Program-made: the position numbers and the translations under genes
Assembly (NCBI GenBank): GCA_964581605.1
Contig: CAZOPF010000008.1
Coordinates: 27,183-91,182 of the forward strand
Origin: CAADGU01 sp964581605
GTDB lineage: Bacteria; Chloroflexota; Anaerolineae; Promineifilales; Promineifilaceae
DNA: 64,000 bases
Reading direction: 5' to 3'
The notes under the pieces: model-generated
Database searches by the model: none
What the model was told of the DNA's origin: nothing
What the model saw: the letters and a program-made list of their open reading frames with translations, nothing else
Part shown: positions 51,113 to 58,675 of the stretch, in pieces
Numbering within the stretch: position 1 is the stretch's first letter
How the letters are laid out: each line of letters opens with the position of its first letter

Positions 51113-53386
51113 ATGAATAAGGCGACCTTCGTTTCATTTTCCACTGCGGTCAATCTGGATTTGTTACCGGCCGGCTCCCCGTTCAAAGTGACCTGGACTG
51201 TGCGCAATTCAGGGGATACCGTTTGGGGGCCAGGTTACGTGCTCGCTCACATCCATGCCAACACCGGCAGCCAGTTGATGGCCGCCAAGTCCAGTTACCT
51301 GTTGCCTGAAGTTGCCTCAAAAATGAATGTCAATCCGGGTGAGAATGTGGAAATTTCATTGGAGATGACCGCCCCGGCCGTTGCCCACCGCCGCGCCTTC
51401 ACCGACTGGCAGCTAAAGGATCCCCAAGGTAAATTGTTTGGCGATATTTTATGGCTGCGGCTGGTGACGACCACGCCACCACCGAAAACTGAAGACAAAC
51501 CACCCCTTGCCGGGCAGAAAATAAACAATAGCAAATACATTGACGACCACAACATTCCCGATGGCACGCCGATTCAAGAAGGCAAGAGTTTTACCAAGCA
51601 GTGGGTGGTGAAAAATAACGGCGACCTGCCCTGGACATCGGCTTACCGCCTGGTGTGGGTGGGCGGCGAATCGCGCATGGCCGGTTCCATGAGCCACCTG
51701 ATACCGGAGGCCAAACCGGGTGAGGAGGTGGTGCTTTCTGTGCCCATGCTCGCCCCACCGGCGCGGGCCGAGGCGTATACCAGCTCGTGGCGCATCCATG
51801 ATGACCAGAACCGGGCTTTTGGCGATTCGTTTTGGGTGAAGATTCAATCTACGGCGAATGTGGAGGGGTTTGGCATACGGCCGTACTGCCAAAACGATCC
51901 GCAATGGAAAACCCACAAACTAGGGCACGGTCAGAAAACATTGGGCGAATTTGGCTGCCTGCTGAGTTGCATGGCCATGATGCTCACCGGCTTTGGCGAA
52001 AATTACACCCCGCTCTCGTTGAACAATGCCCTGCTCAATCGCCCCGCCGGGCAGGGGTTCGACGCTTCCAACGTGTTTTTCATCTCCCCAGCCGCGCTCA
52101 TTGACCATGTGAAGTTTTATGATAACTGGAAGCCATTGCCGGAGACGGGCGCCACTTTTGCCACCTATGACCCCAACCTGTTCAGCCGCATTGACCAGGA
52201 GATTGCCGCCGGGCAGGCGGTGATTTTGCAGGTAGACACCGACCCCACCGACCCGTACACCTATGGCACGGAGCAGCATTGGGTGTTTGTGCTGGCAAAG
52301 CAGGGCAATGATTACCTGGTGCTGGACCCCACCGACGGCCGTCCCGTCTCCTTGCTCACGCGCTATGGCTATGCCGGGCGTTCACTGGCTGAGGCGGTCA
52401 AATCTGCGCTCATTTATCGTTCCGATCGGGTACGCATCCAGCGGGGCGCACAGCCGCCAGCTGTAGAACCGGTGAAAGAGAGTACGGCCGTGAGCGCCAT
52501 TGGCCCCACCGATGGCGAATTGAAATACACCGGGCCGGCCTGGGAATTTGGCAAGATGCTCAAAGGGGTGCATGACCGCGCCAACCGCCACCCGGTGCAG
52601 GCGGATTGGGACCTGGCGCGGGGCAAGTTTGAGTCGGTGAAGGTGATGAGCGGTGTCTCCGTTCAGGAGATGCAAAATTATCAGGCGAAGTTTTATATGT
52701 GCCGGTTATTCGAGAGTTGGAACGGCCGTCATGTGCCCGTGCAAGATTTTGTGAACACCGTCGCCAACGACATCGAGCGGCTGGTCAATGCCGGCGTCAC
52801 CTATTTTGAATTTCACAATGAGCCAAACCTGACGCATGAGGGGCTGCGCTACAAAGGGGTAGCTGGCTCCTGGAGCAACGGCGCGGAGTTTGCTCAGTAT
52901 TTTATGGAAGGGCGTAAACTGCTGCGGCAGCGATTCCCCGGCATTAAAGTGGGCTTTCCGGGCCTCTCGCCGGGGGCGGACGCGGAGTATCAGTTTGGGC
53001 ATGATCGTGGCTTTCGGCTGAACGATGTCACCTTTTTGCAGCAGGCGGAAGCGGCCGTGCGCGCCGCCGATTTTCTGTGTGTCCATGCCTATTACATCTC
53101 CATGCAAGAAGTGGAAACAGAAGCGATTGCCCTGGTGAAGAAGTACCGGCGCATGTTCCCGGACAAGCTGATGTTTGTGACCGAGTTTAGCAACCCTGAC
53201 CCGCAAATGAAGACGCCGATTATTGACAAAGGTAAACAGGCCAAACGGTTCTACGAATTATGCAGCCAGATTCCCGGCATGGGCGCAGCCTATTATTTCA
53301 TCATTTCCGGTTCGGGCTGGGATCATCAGGCATTGCGGCGGGACGCAGACGGCCGTTCGCTGGGCATCATTGAGCAAATGTTGTAG
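51113..53386 (+). CDS. Ig-like / C39-like peptidase / glycoside hydrolase fusion
   Basis: A 757-residue protein in four parts. Two NBR1-type Ig-like domains (about 1-120 and 135-245; VTWTVRNSGDTVWGPGY and KQWVVKNNGDLPWTSAYRLV). A C39-like cysteine peptidase domain (255-440) with Cys 282 in GEFGCLLSC, His 389 in TEQHWVFVL and Asp 405. A TIM-barrel resembling clan GH-A glycoside hydrolases (480-757), with Glu 570 in FEFHNEPN as acid/base and Glu 691 in MFVTEFSN as nucleophile. No signal peptide is visible, odd for such domains. AGGAGGACAAA precedes the ATG. A wall- or sheath-remodelling role is inference. Confidence 0.85.
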   Translation: MNKATFVSFSTAVNLDLLPAGSPFKVTWTVRNSGDTVWGPGYVLAHIHANTGSQLMAAKSSYLLPEVASKMNVNPGENVEISLEMTAPAVAHRRAFTDWQLKDPQGKLFGDILWLRLVTTTPPPKTEDKPPLAGQKINNSKYIDDHNIPDGTPIQEGKSFTKQWVVKNNGDLPWTSAYRLVWVGGESRMAGSMSHLIPEAKPGEEVVLSVPMLAPPARAEAYTSSWRIHDDQNRAFGDSFWVKIQSTANVEGFGIRPYCQNDPQWKTHKLGHGQKTLGEFGCLLSCMAMMLTGFGENYTPLSLNNALLNRPAGQGFDASNVFFISPAALIDHVKFYDNWKPLPETGATFATYDPNLFSRIDQEIAAGQAVILQVDTDPTDPYTYGTEQHWVFVLAKQGNDYLVLDPTDGRPVSLLTRYGYAGRSLAEAVKSALIYRSDRVRIQRGAQPPAVEPVKESTAVSAIGPTDGELKYTGPAWEFGKMLKGVHDRANRHPVQADWDLARGKFESVKVMSGVSVQEMQNYQAKFYMCRLFESWNGRHVPVQDFVNTVANDIERLVNAGVTYFEFHNEPNLTHEGLRYKGVAGSWSNGAEFAQYFMEGRKLLRQRFPGIKVGFPGLSPGADAEYQFGHDRGFRLNDVTFLQQAEAAVRAADFLCVHAYYISMQEVETEAIALVKKYRRMFPDKLMFVTEFSNPDPQMKTPIIDKGKQAKRFYELCSQIPGMGAAYYFIISGSGWDHQALRRDADGRSLGIIEQML

Positions 53387-53387
53387 A

Positions 53388-53411
53388 AGGTGGCAGGTGG
53401 CAAGTGGCAGA
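53388..53411 (+). repeat. GGTGGCA/AGTGGCA short-repeat tract
   Basis: AAGGTGGCAGGTGGCAAGTG then GCAG, directly after a stop codon. Confidence 0.5.
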
Positions 53412-53441
53412 TATTGATCTGCCTTTGAAACGGGTTTGCCA

Positions 53442-53447
53442 TATAAT
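53442..53447 (+). promoter_or_regulatory. -10 box of higBA locus 2, leaderless layout
   Basis: TATAAT, six bases (TTTGTA) before ATG 53454. No clear -35 at standard spacing. Confidence 0.5.
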
Positions 53448-53453
53448 TTTGTA

Positions 53454-53762
53454 ATGGTTTTCATCGAAACTACAACATTTACCAGACTAATCTATGATTA
53501 TCTGACCGATGATGAATACCTTGGCTTGCAGGGATACTTATTTGAACATCCCGAAGCTGGTGATGTTGTTCCTGGGAGCGGGGGGGTTCGTAAAATTCGC
53601 TGGATGATGACAGGGCGGGGCAAACGGGGAGGCGTCAGGGTTATTTATTACTGGAAGCGACAAGATAATGAAATCTGGATGTTGACAATTTATGCTAAAA
53701 ATGAGGCGAGTACCATTCCCAGCCACATTTTGAGAAAGATTGCCGAGGAGATAAAAAAATGA
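53454..53762 (+). CDS. higB: HigB/RelE-type toxin, locus 2
   Basis: A 102-residue HigB-2-like RelE-family toxin: FIETTTFTRLIYDYLTDDEY, GSGGVRKIRWMMTGRGKRGG and VRVIYYWKRQDNEIWMLTIY. Only a moderate match to the locus 1 toxin, so this is a separate acquisition and not a duplicate. ATG 53454 lies six bases after a TATAAT. The stop overlaps the antitoxin ATG by four bases. Confidence 0.9.
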   Translation: MVFIETTTFTRLIYDYLTDDEYLGLQGYLFEHPEAGDVVPGSGGVRKIRWMMTGRGKRGGVRVIYYWKRQDNEIWMLTIYAKNEASTIPSHILRKIAEEIKK

Positions 53763-54049
53763 GCGAACGAGATATTGGATTAGAAATCCTGGAAGGCATT
53801 CGCGAAATTAAGGCGTATAAAGAAGGGAAAATTAATTTACGAACGCGAGAAATCAAAGCGCCAACGTCTCCTGAAACCATCCGGGCGCAAATGAACCTTT
53901 CACAGGCAGCATTTGCCGGTTTGATCGGCGTGAGTTTGCGCACTATTCAGGATTGGGAAGAGGGTAAACGTGAACCCAGTGGCCCCTCCAAGACGCTGTT
54001 ACGAATTGCCGAGCAACATCCTGAAGTTTTAAGAGAATTGACTCAATAA
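53759..54049 (+). CDS. higA: HigA-type antitoxin, locus 2
   Basis: A 96-residue Xre-type antitoxin. The helix-turn-helix is ETIRAQMNLSQAAFAGLIGV then SLRTIQDWEEGKREPSGPSK. Co-translated with the toxin through a four-base overlap. It is 26 bases upstream of the aminotransferase gene, so readthrough of that gene is possible. Confidence 0.92.
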   Translation: MSERDIGLEILEGIREIKAYKEGKINLRTREIKAPTSPETIRAQMNLSQAAFAGLIGVSLRTIQDWEEGKREPSGPSKTLLRIAEQHPEVLRELTQ

Positions 54050-54075
54050 AAGGATAAAGTTACAGAGGAACACCA

Positions 54076-55152
54076 ATGGAAATTAAGATATTCTCGCTGG
54101 ATGAAACGAAATTAAAGACGCCGCCGGCCGATGATTTTGGCTTTGGCAACAAGTTTAGTAACCGCATGTTTAGCCAGAAATACACACCGGACAAGGGCTG
54201 GCACGACGCCACTATTGGGCCGTATGCGCCGTTTTTGTTGGATCCGGCTACGGCCGTGTTCCATTACGCGCAAGAAATTTTTGAAGGCACCAAAGCATAT
54301 CGCCGCCCGGACGGCCATATCAACCTCTTCCGCCCCTGGGAAAATATGCGGCGCTTCACCAACTCCGCCCGGCGTATGGCCATGGCCCCCGTAGATGAGG
54401 AAGAGCATCTGGCGGCCATTATCAAACTGATTGAACTGGAACAGGAATGGGTACCGACCTATCCGGGGGCGTCGCTATACATCCGCCCGACGATGATTGC
54501 CACAGATGTGGCGTTGGGCGTCCATGCCAGCCACAGCTATTTGCATTTTGTGATTGTGGGGCCGGTGGGGCCGTACTTCAAGGGTGGCTTCAGTCCGGTG
54601 CCGGTTTATATTTCCGACAAATACCGCCGGGCGGTGCGCGGCGGCGTGGGCGATGCCAAGACGGGCGGTAACTATGCGGCCAGCCTGCTGGTGGGTGAAG
54701 AAGCACAGGCCAAAGGGTATTCGCAGGTGTTGTGGCTGGATGCGGTTGAAGGACGCTACATTGAAGAGGTGGGGGCCATGAATATCTGCTTTGTGTATGA
54801 GGGGCGGCAGATTGTGACGCCACCGCTGACCGGCAGCATCTTGCCGGGTGTGACGCGAAAGTCGGTGCTTGAGCTGGGGCGTGACCTGGGGTATGCGGTG
54901 GCCGAAGAGATGATTGACGTTCACGAGATGCTGGCCGACATTCAATCGGGCAAGATTACCGAGGTGTTTGGCTGCGGCACGGCCGCTGTCATTGCCCCAG
55001 TAGGCAAGTTTGGCTTCGAGGAAAAGGAATACCTCATCAACAATTACCAGAGCGGCCCGGTGGCCAAACATTTATATGACGAGTTGACGGGGATTCAGTA
55101 CGGCCGTATTCCTGACCGATTTGGCTGGACATTGACGATTGAAGTAAATTGA
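54076..55152 (+). CDS. ilvE: Branched-chain amino-acid aminotransferase
   Basis: PLP enzyme that transfers the amino group in the last step of Leu, Ile and Val synthesis. A 358-residue class IV fold of the longer bacterial/eukaryotic BCAT type: QEIFEGTKAYRRPDGHINLF, the PLP lysine at 195 in VGDAKTGGNYAASLL, EVGAMNICFVYE and TPPLTGSILPGVTRKSVLEL with the family signature. GAGGA precedes the ATG. It follows the higBA locus closely. Confidence 0.95.
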   Translation: MEIKIFSLDETKLKTPPADDFGFGNKFSNRMFSQKYTPDKGWHDATIGPYAPFLLDPATAVFHYAQEIFEGTKAYRRPDGHINLFRPWENMRRFTNSARRMAMAPVDEEEHLAAIIKLIELEQEWVPTYPGASLYIRPTMIATDVALGVHASHSYLHFVIVGPVGPYFKGGFSPVPVYISDKYRRAVRGGVGDAKTGGNYAASLLVGEEAQAKGYSQVLWLDAVEGRYIEEVGAMNICFVYEGRQIVTPPLTGSILPGVTRKSVLELGRDLGYAVAEEMIDVHEMLADIQSGKITEVFGCGTAAVIAPVGKFGFEEKEYLINNYQSGPVAKHLYDELTGIQYGRIPDRFGWTLTIEVN

Positions 55153-55163
55153 GTGTGCCGATC

Positions 55164-55292
55164 ATGCCTGACTTTGAGTTTTCAACACATGCCAAACAGA
55201 TGCTCCGTGAACGTAAGATCGTTGAGCAGTGGGTTTGGCGTGCAATCGAAATAGGTAAGAGTAAGAGAGGCATTTATGAAACTAAAAATTGA
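55164..55292 (+). pseudogene. Truncated DUF4258-like protein
   Basis: Forty-two codons starting MPDFEFSTHAKQMLRERKIV match the N-terminal half of the DUF4258 family (FS.HA...M.ER.I), toxin-like small proteins often paired with DUF2283 antitoxin-like partners. The second half of the family is missing, and TGA 55290-55292 ends the frame inside the start of the DUF2283 gene. It begins 12 bases after the ilvE stop. Confidence 0.65.
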
Positions 55293-55476
55293 TAAGGAAA
55301 GTGATGCTCTTTATTTTTGACTTGACGATGATGAGATTGTGGAATCCGAAGAGGTGCAATCCGGTATCATCCTGGATTATGATGAAAACGGCCGTGTTAT
55401 GGGCATCGAAATTTTGTCATTGAGTACCCACTTTGCGCCAGGAAAGTTGCGCATTATACAGTTTGAGACAGCATAG
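55276..55476 (+). pseudogene. DUF2283 gene with an in-frame nonsense codon
   Basis: MKLKIDKESDALYF is followed by TGA (55318-55320) and then, in the same frame, LDDDEIVESEEVQSGIILDY with DENGRVMGIEILSLSTHFAP to TAG 55476. The family usually has Arg there (ALYFRL), so a CGA to TGA change is the simplest cause. Apart from that codon the 66-codon frame is complete. Its partner DUF4258 is also truncated, so the pair is dead. Confidence 0.8.
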
Positions 55477-55500
55477 GCAAATTGTGAAGAAGGAGGGTAA

Positions 55501-56013
55501 ATGATGCCATTTGAGGCTCTTTACCAGGAATTGGCGCGGGGGTTGGAGATCATTCCGCTGTTGGTGGCGGATATGACGCAGGCGGAAGCGCAGGTCAAGC
55601 CAACGGCCGATTCATGGTCGGCGTTGGAAGTCATCTGCCATCTGTATGACGAAGAACGTGAAGATTTCCGGCAGCGGCTGGACATTATGCTGTACCGGCC
55701 GCAAGACCCGCTGCCAGACATTGATCCACAGGGCTGGATTACCAGCCGCCAATATAACCAGCGTGATCTGGCCGAAATGGTAGAGAAATTCAAAGCTGAA
55801 CGCACCCAATCACTCACCTGGCTCAATACATTGTCCGCGCCCAACTGGGAGGCGGTGTATACCACCCCATGGGGTTCCATGAAGGCAGGCGATATGTTCG
55901 CCGCCTGGGTAGCGCATGATAATTTGCACACGCGCCAACTGGTGGAACTGCGCCGCCACCGCCTGCTCCACCTGACCGCACCGTATGATGTGGGGTATGC
56001 GGGAGATTGGTAA
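55501..56013 (+). CDS. DinB-family metalloenzyme-like protein
   Basis: A 170-residue four-helix-bundle protein of the DinB superfamily. The metal triad is His 47 (VICHLYDEER), His 139 and His 143 (WVAHDNLHTRQ). Known relatives act as thiol-dependent transferases (bacillithiol or mycothiol S-transferase, maleylpyruvate isomerase) or are uncharacterised. AAGGAGGGTAA precedes the ATG, the strongest Shine-Dalgarno sequence in this area. The start could be either of two adjacent ATG codons. Confidence 0.9.
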   Translation: MMPFEALYQELARGLEIIPLLVADMTQAEAQVKPTADSWSALEVICHLYDEEREDFRQRLDIMLYRPQDPLPDIDPQGWITSRQYNQRDLAEMVEKFKAERTQSLTWLNTLSAPNWEAVYTTPWGSMKAGDMFAAWVAHDNLHTRQLVELRRHRLLHLTAPYDVGYAGDW

Positions 56014-56029
56014 ATCGAGATGCGTACTT

Positions 56030-56075
56030 GGTGACCCGTGAGGTTTTCCTCACGCATCACCAATCACGCATCACG
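56030..56075 (+). repeat. TCACGCATCAC short-repeat tract
   Basis: GTGACCCGTGAGG, then TCACGCATCACCAATCACGC then ATCACG, able to pair partly with itself; the same family is at 35323-35362. Confidence 0.5.
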
Positions 56076-56089
56076 TCCGGGATCAAACA

Positions 56090-56464
56090 ATGAAAATGTC
56101 CAAAATCGAAGATGGGCTGCGTACTGTGTTGGCGTTTAACGAGGCGTTTAACCGGCATGATGTGGCCGGGATGATGGCGTTGATGAGTGACGACGGCCGT
56201 TTTGAGAACACCTACCCCGCCCCCGATGGCACACTCTATGCCGGGAAGGAAGCCGTTACCCAATTTTGGCAAGAATTTTTCCAGCAGTCGCCCCAGGCGC
56301 ACATTGAAATTGAGGAGATTTTTGCCTTGGGTTTTCGCTGTGTCATGCGCTGGCGGTATGAATGGGTGGACGATGCCGGGGAAAAGGGGCATGTACGCGG
56401 CGTGGATATTTTCCAGATAAAAAATGGCCTCATTACCGAAAAGCTCTCCTATGTGAAGGGCTAA
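56090..56464 (+). CDS. SnoaL-like NTF2-fold protein
   Basis: A 124-residue SnoaL-like domain: VLAFNEAFNRHDVAGMMALM, DDGRFENTYPAPDGTLYAGK, AVTQFWQEFFQQSP and VRGVDIFQIKNGLITEKLSY. The fold serves many small enzymes (isomerases, cyclases) and ligand-binding proteins; no activity can be assigned. No strong Shine-Dalgarno sequence. It follows DinB by 76 bases with a repeat tract between. Confidence 0.88.
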   Translation: MKMSKIEDGLRTVLAFNEAFNRHDVAGMMALMSDDGRFENTYPAPDGTLYAGKEAVTQFWQEFFQQSPQAHIEIEEIFALGFRCVMRWRYEWVDDAGEKGHVRGVDIFQIKNGLITEKLSYVKG

Positions 56465-56880
56465 AGTTTGGGCAAGAGTTTTATGGAAACAGTGACAACG
56501 ATGCTGAATCCTGGCCGGGCAGAGAACAAGAAATATGGTGGCATGAAGCGATGTGGGGAGAACGGCCGTATAGGGCATCTGGCCGATTACTCAACACCTA
56601 TGACTCTGGCAACGGTCATGCGTTCAACGCGGCCACAGCGGCAAGCTGGCACGTGCGCGAGCAGGGATTGGCCTATCCAGACAAACCGGGCGCTGATCAA
56701 TGCCTGCCCAACCGGAATGAGGCTATCTATCGCCTTCAGGTATTTGGCAGTTTGCTGGCCAATTAATGGCTACGGCTCCTATGAACAGATGTGTTTGGCT
56801 ATGATTACTGGCCAACACCATTTGACAGCCGTACCCCCACACGTTATCATCCCGCCCACATTAACAACCCAACCAGCTTA
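56465..56880 (+). pseudogene. Decayed coding remnant of unknown function
   Basis: After the SnoaL stop, the frame KFGQEFYGNSDNDAESWPGR ... IYRLQVFGSLLAN (to TAA 56766) has protein-like composition but no start codon. A second frame continues FGYDYWPTPFDSRTPTRYHP then AHINNPTSLR to about 56880. The first piece faintly resembles a DUF5648-type repeat (GHAFNAATA). The parts suggest one gene broken by frameshifts, running into the riboswitch region. I do not recognise it with certainty. Confidence 0.4.
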
Positions 56881-57090
56881 AGAACCCGTCAGGGGAAGAC
56901 CGGTGGACGATTGACCCAATCGTGAATCCGGCACTGTCCCGCAACGGTAATGAAATTAGGAATTATGAATTAGGGGTTATGAATGGACGACAACCTTCAT
57001 AATTCATCCTTCATAATTCCTGATTACGCTAAGTCCGACTGCCTGCCTGGTTCTTTTGCTCGCATGACCTTCGTGGACAAAGGGACAGCG
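56868..57090 (+). ncRNA. Cobalamin riboswitch
   Basis: Hallmark segments are AGGGGAAGACCGGTGG (near 56891), AATCCGGCACTGTCCCGCAA (56925-56944) and AAGTCCGACTGCCTGCCTGG (57031-57050), followed by CGCATGACCTTCGTGG, often found after this RNA. Between the conserved pieces, 56955-57021 is a self-complementary tract of AATTATGAATTAGG and TTCATAATTC repeat units that extends the variable peripheral arm. It controls btuFCD downstream; cobalamin binding should favour the terminator at 57119-57144. The 5' boundary is approximate. Confidence 0.92.
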
Positions 57091-57118
57091 GGCCACATGA
57101 CCGTTTTTGTTTCATCTG

Positions 57119-57144
57119 GCCCACCGTTTGGTGGGCTTTTTTAT
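57119..57144 (+). terminator. Expression-platform terminator of the riboswitch
   Basis: GCCCACC-GTTT-GGTGGGC followed by six T, 97 bases before the btuF ATG and 28 or more bases after the aptamer. Confidence 0.88.
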
Positions 57145-57240
57145 TGGTGAACGTCTCCTGCCCCTGGCGATCAGTCGCCTGCTCCGAACTTTTCCGCGAA
57201 CGGCCGTGCCCAACTCAATTTCAAGGAAGGAGATCGTCTC

Positions 57241-58593
57241 ATGACCAAAAAAGCATGCACTGTCTTGTTGTTATTACTGCTCCTGGCCGCTTGCAGCGGG
57301 CAGGCGCAAACGGAGACGGCGGCCACGGCAATAGCCGCGCCACCTACCACTGCGCCGACCACAGCCCCAACCGAAAGGCCAACGGCCGTAGCCACCACCG
57401 AGCCTACCGCTGAACCAACAGCCGCAGCCACCACTGAGCCTACTGCTGAACCAACGGCCGTGCCCACTGTGGAAATCGCCGCGCCCACCACTAACCTCAC
57501 CAGTGGCTGCCTGGAAAACTACCAGGAAGATGTAGATTACTTCCCCGAAAAAGCAGAAGTCACCCACAGCAATGGCTTTACAATTGAATACTTTGATAGC
57601 TACAAAATCGTCACCGTTAAATCGCCGTACCCTGGCGCGGCCGAAGTGGCTACCTACGTGCTGGTGCAGTGCGGCGCGCCAGCCCCCGCCGGTTTTGAAG
57701 ACGTTGTCACCATCGAAGTGCCCATCAACAGCCTGGTGGCTATGTCCACCACCTACCTGCCCCACCTGCCCACCCTGAACGCCGTGGACAGCCTGGTCGG
57801 GCTGGACAGTCTCGCCTTTGCCAGCACCCCAGAAATCCGGGAACGAATTGATGCCGGACAGGTGGCCGAAGTTGGTTTTGGGGCACAGGTGAATGTAGAG
57901 CAGGTGCTCGATTTAGACCCGGATGTGGTGATGACCTATTCTAGCGGCTCGGCCGATTTTGACGCCCAGCCCAAGCTAGAAGAAGCGGGTATCACTGTTG
58001 TCGTCAACTCCGATTACCTGGATGGCAACCCGTTGGGGCAGGCCGAATGGGTGAAATTCCTGGCCGCGTTTTACAACCAGGAAGCCGCCGCCACCACCTG
58101 GTTTGATGGCATCACGGCCGAATATGACGAATTGGCAGAACTGGCCGCAACGGCCGACAGCCAACCCACCGTCCTGCTCAACACCCCCTACGAAGGCACC
58201 TGGTATATGGCTGGCGGCCAGAGCTACGTTGCCCAACTGCTGGCCGATGCGGGTGCAACCTACCTCTGGGCCGACGATCCGTCCGACACCACGCTGTTTC
58301 TCGATTTCGAGTCAGTCTTTGACAAAGCACAGGCCGCCGAGTACTGGCTCAATCTCGGATTTGTGGCTTCGCTCGCCGATTTAGCCGCCACCGACGAGCG
58401 GTTTGGCGAATTTGCTGCCTTCCAAAACGGGAGCGTTTACAACAATGACGCCCGTGTCAACGCCAACGGCGGCAACGATTACTACGAAGGCGGCGCAGCC
58501 AATCCCCATCTGGTGTTGGCCGACCTGATCAAAATTTTCCACCCGGAACTGCTGCCGGATCATGAGTTTGTGTATTACCGGCTGGTAGAGTGA
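57241..58593 (+). CDS. btuF: Cobalamin-type ABC transporter substrate-binding lipoprotein
   Basis: A 450-residue family 8 binding protein that should capture cobalamin or cobinamide outside the membrane and deliver it to BtuC. Signal peptide with lipobox LLAACS; then about 60 residues of Thr/Ala/Pro/Glu linker with repeated TTEPTAEPTA units; then the bilobed binding domain (HLPTLNAVDSLVGLDSLAFA, VGFGAQVNVEQVLDLDPDVV, LADLIKIFHPELLPDHEFVY). The ligand is inferred from the riboswitch; without it a siderophore would be equally possible. GAAGGAGATC lies 7 bases before the ATG. Confidence 0.9.
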   Translation: MTKKACTVLLLLLLLAACSGQAQTETAATAIAAPPTTAPTTAPTERPTAVATTEPTAEPTAAATTEPTAEPTAVPTVEIAAPTTNLTSGCLENYQEDVDYFPEKAEVTHSNGFTIEYFDSYKIVTVKSPYPGAAEVATYVLVQCGAPAPAGFEDVVTIEVPINSLVAMSTTYLPHLPTLNAVDSLVGLDSLAFASTPEIRERIDAGQVAEVGFGAQVNVEQVLDLDPDVVMTYSSGSADFDAQPKLEEAGITVVVNSDYLDGNPLGQAEWVKFLAAFYNQEAAATTWFDGITAEYDELAELAATADSQPTVLLNTPYEGTWYMAGGQSYVAQLLADAGATYLWADDPSDTTLFLDFESVFDKAQAAEYWLNLGFVASLADLAATDERFGEFAAFQNGSVYNNDARVNANGGNDYYEGGAANPHLVLADLIKIFHPELLPDHEFVYYRLVE

Positions 58594-58672
58594 GCAGTGG
58601 GCGGTGAGCAGTAAGCAGCCCCCACTGTTCACCGCTCACCGCTCACCGCTTACTGTTCACTACCCACTCGCT
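58588..58672. repeat. GAGCAGT/CACCGCT repeat hairpin inside btu operon
   Basis: GTGAGCAGTGGGCGGTGAGC and TAAGCAG are followed by CACTGTTCACCGCTCACCGC and TCACCGCTTACTGTTCAC, which pair imperfectly into a long stem-loop. It fills the whole gap from the btuF stop to four bases before the btuC ATG. Confidence 0.7.
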
Positions 58673-58675
58673 GAT

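Noticed and set aside
55318..55320. TGA in the DUF2283 gene as recoded selenocysteine
   Set aside because: The family has Arg at this position, no selenocysteine insertion signal or Sec protein context is seen, and the partner gene is also broken; a nonsense change is simpler.
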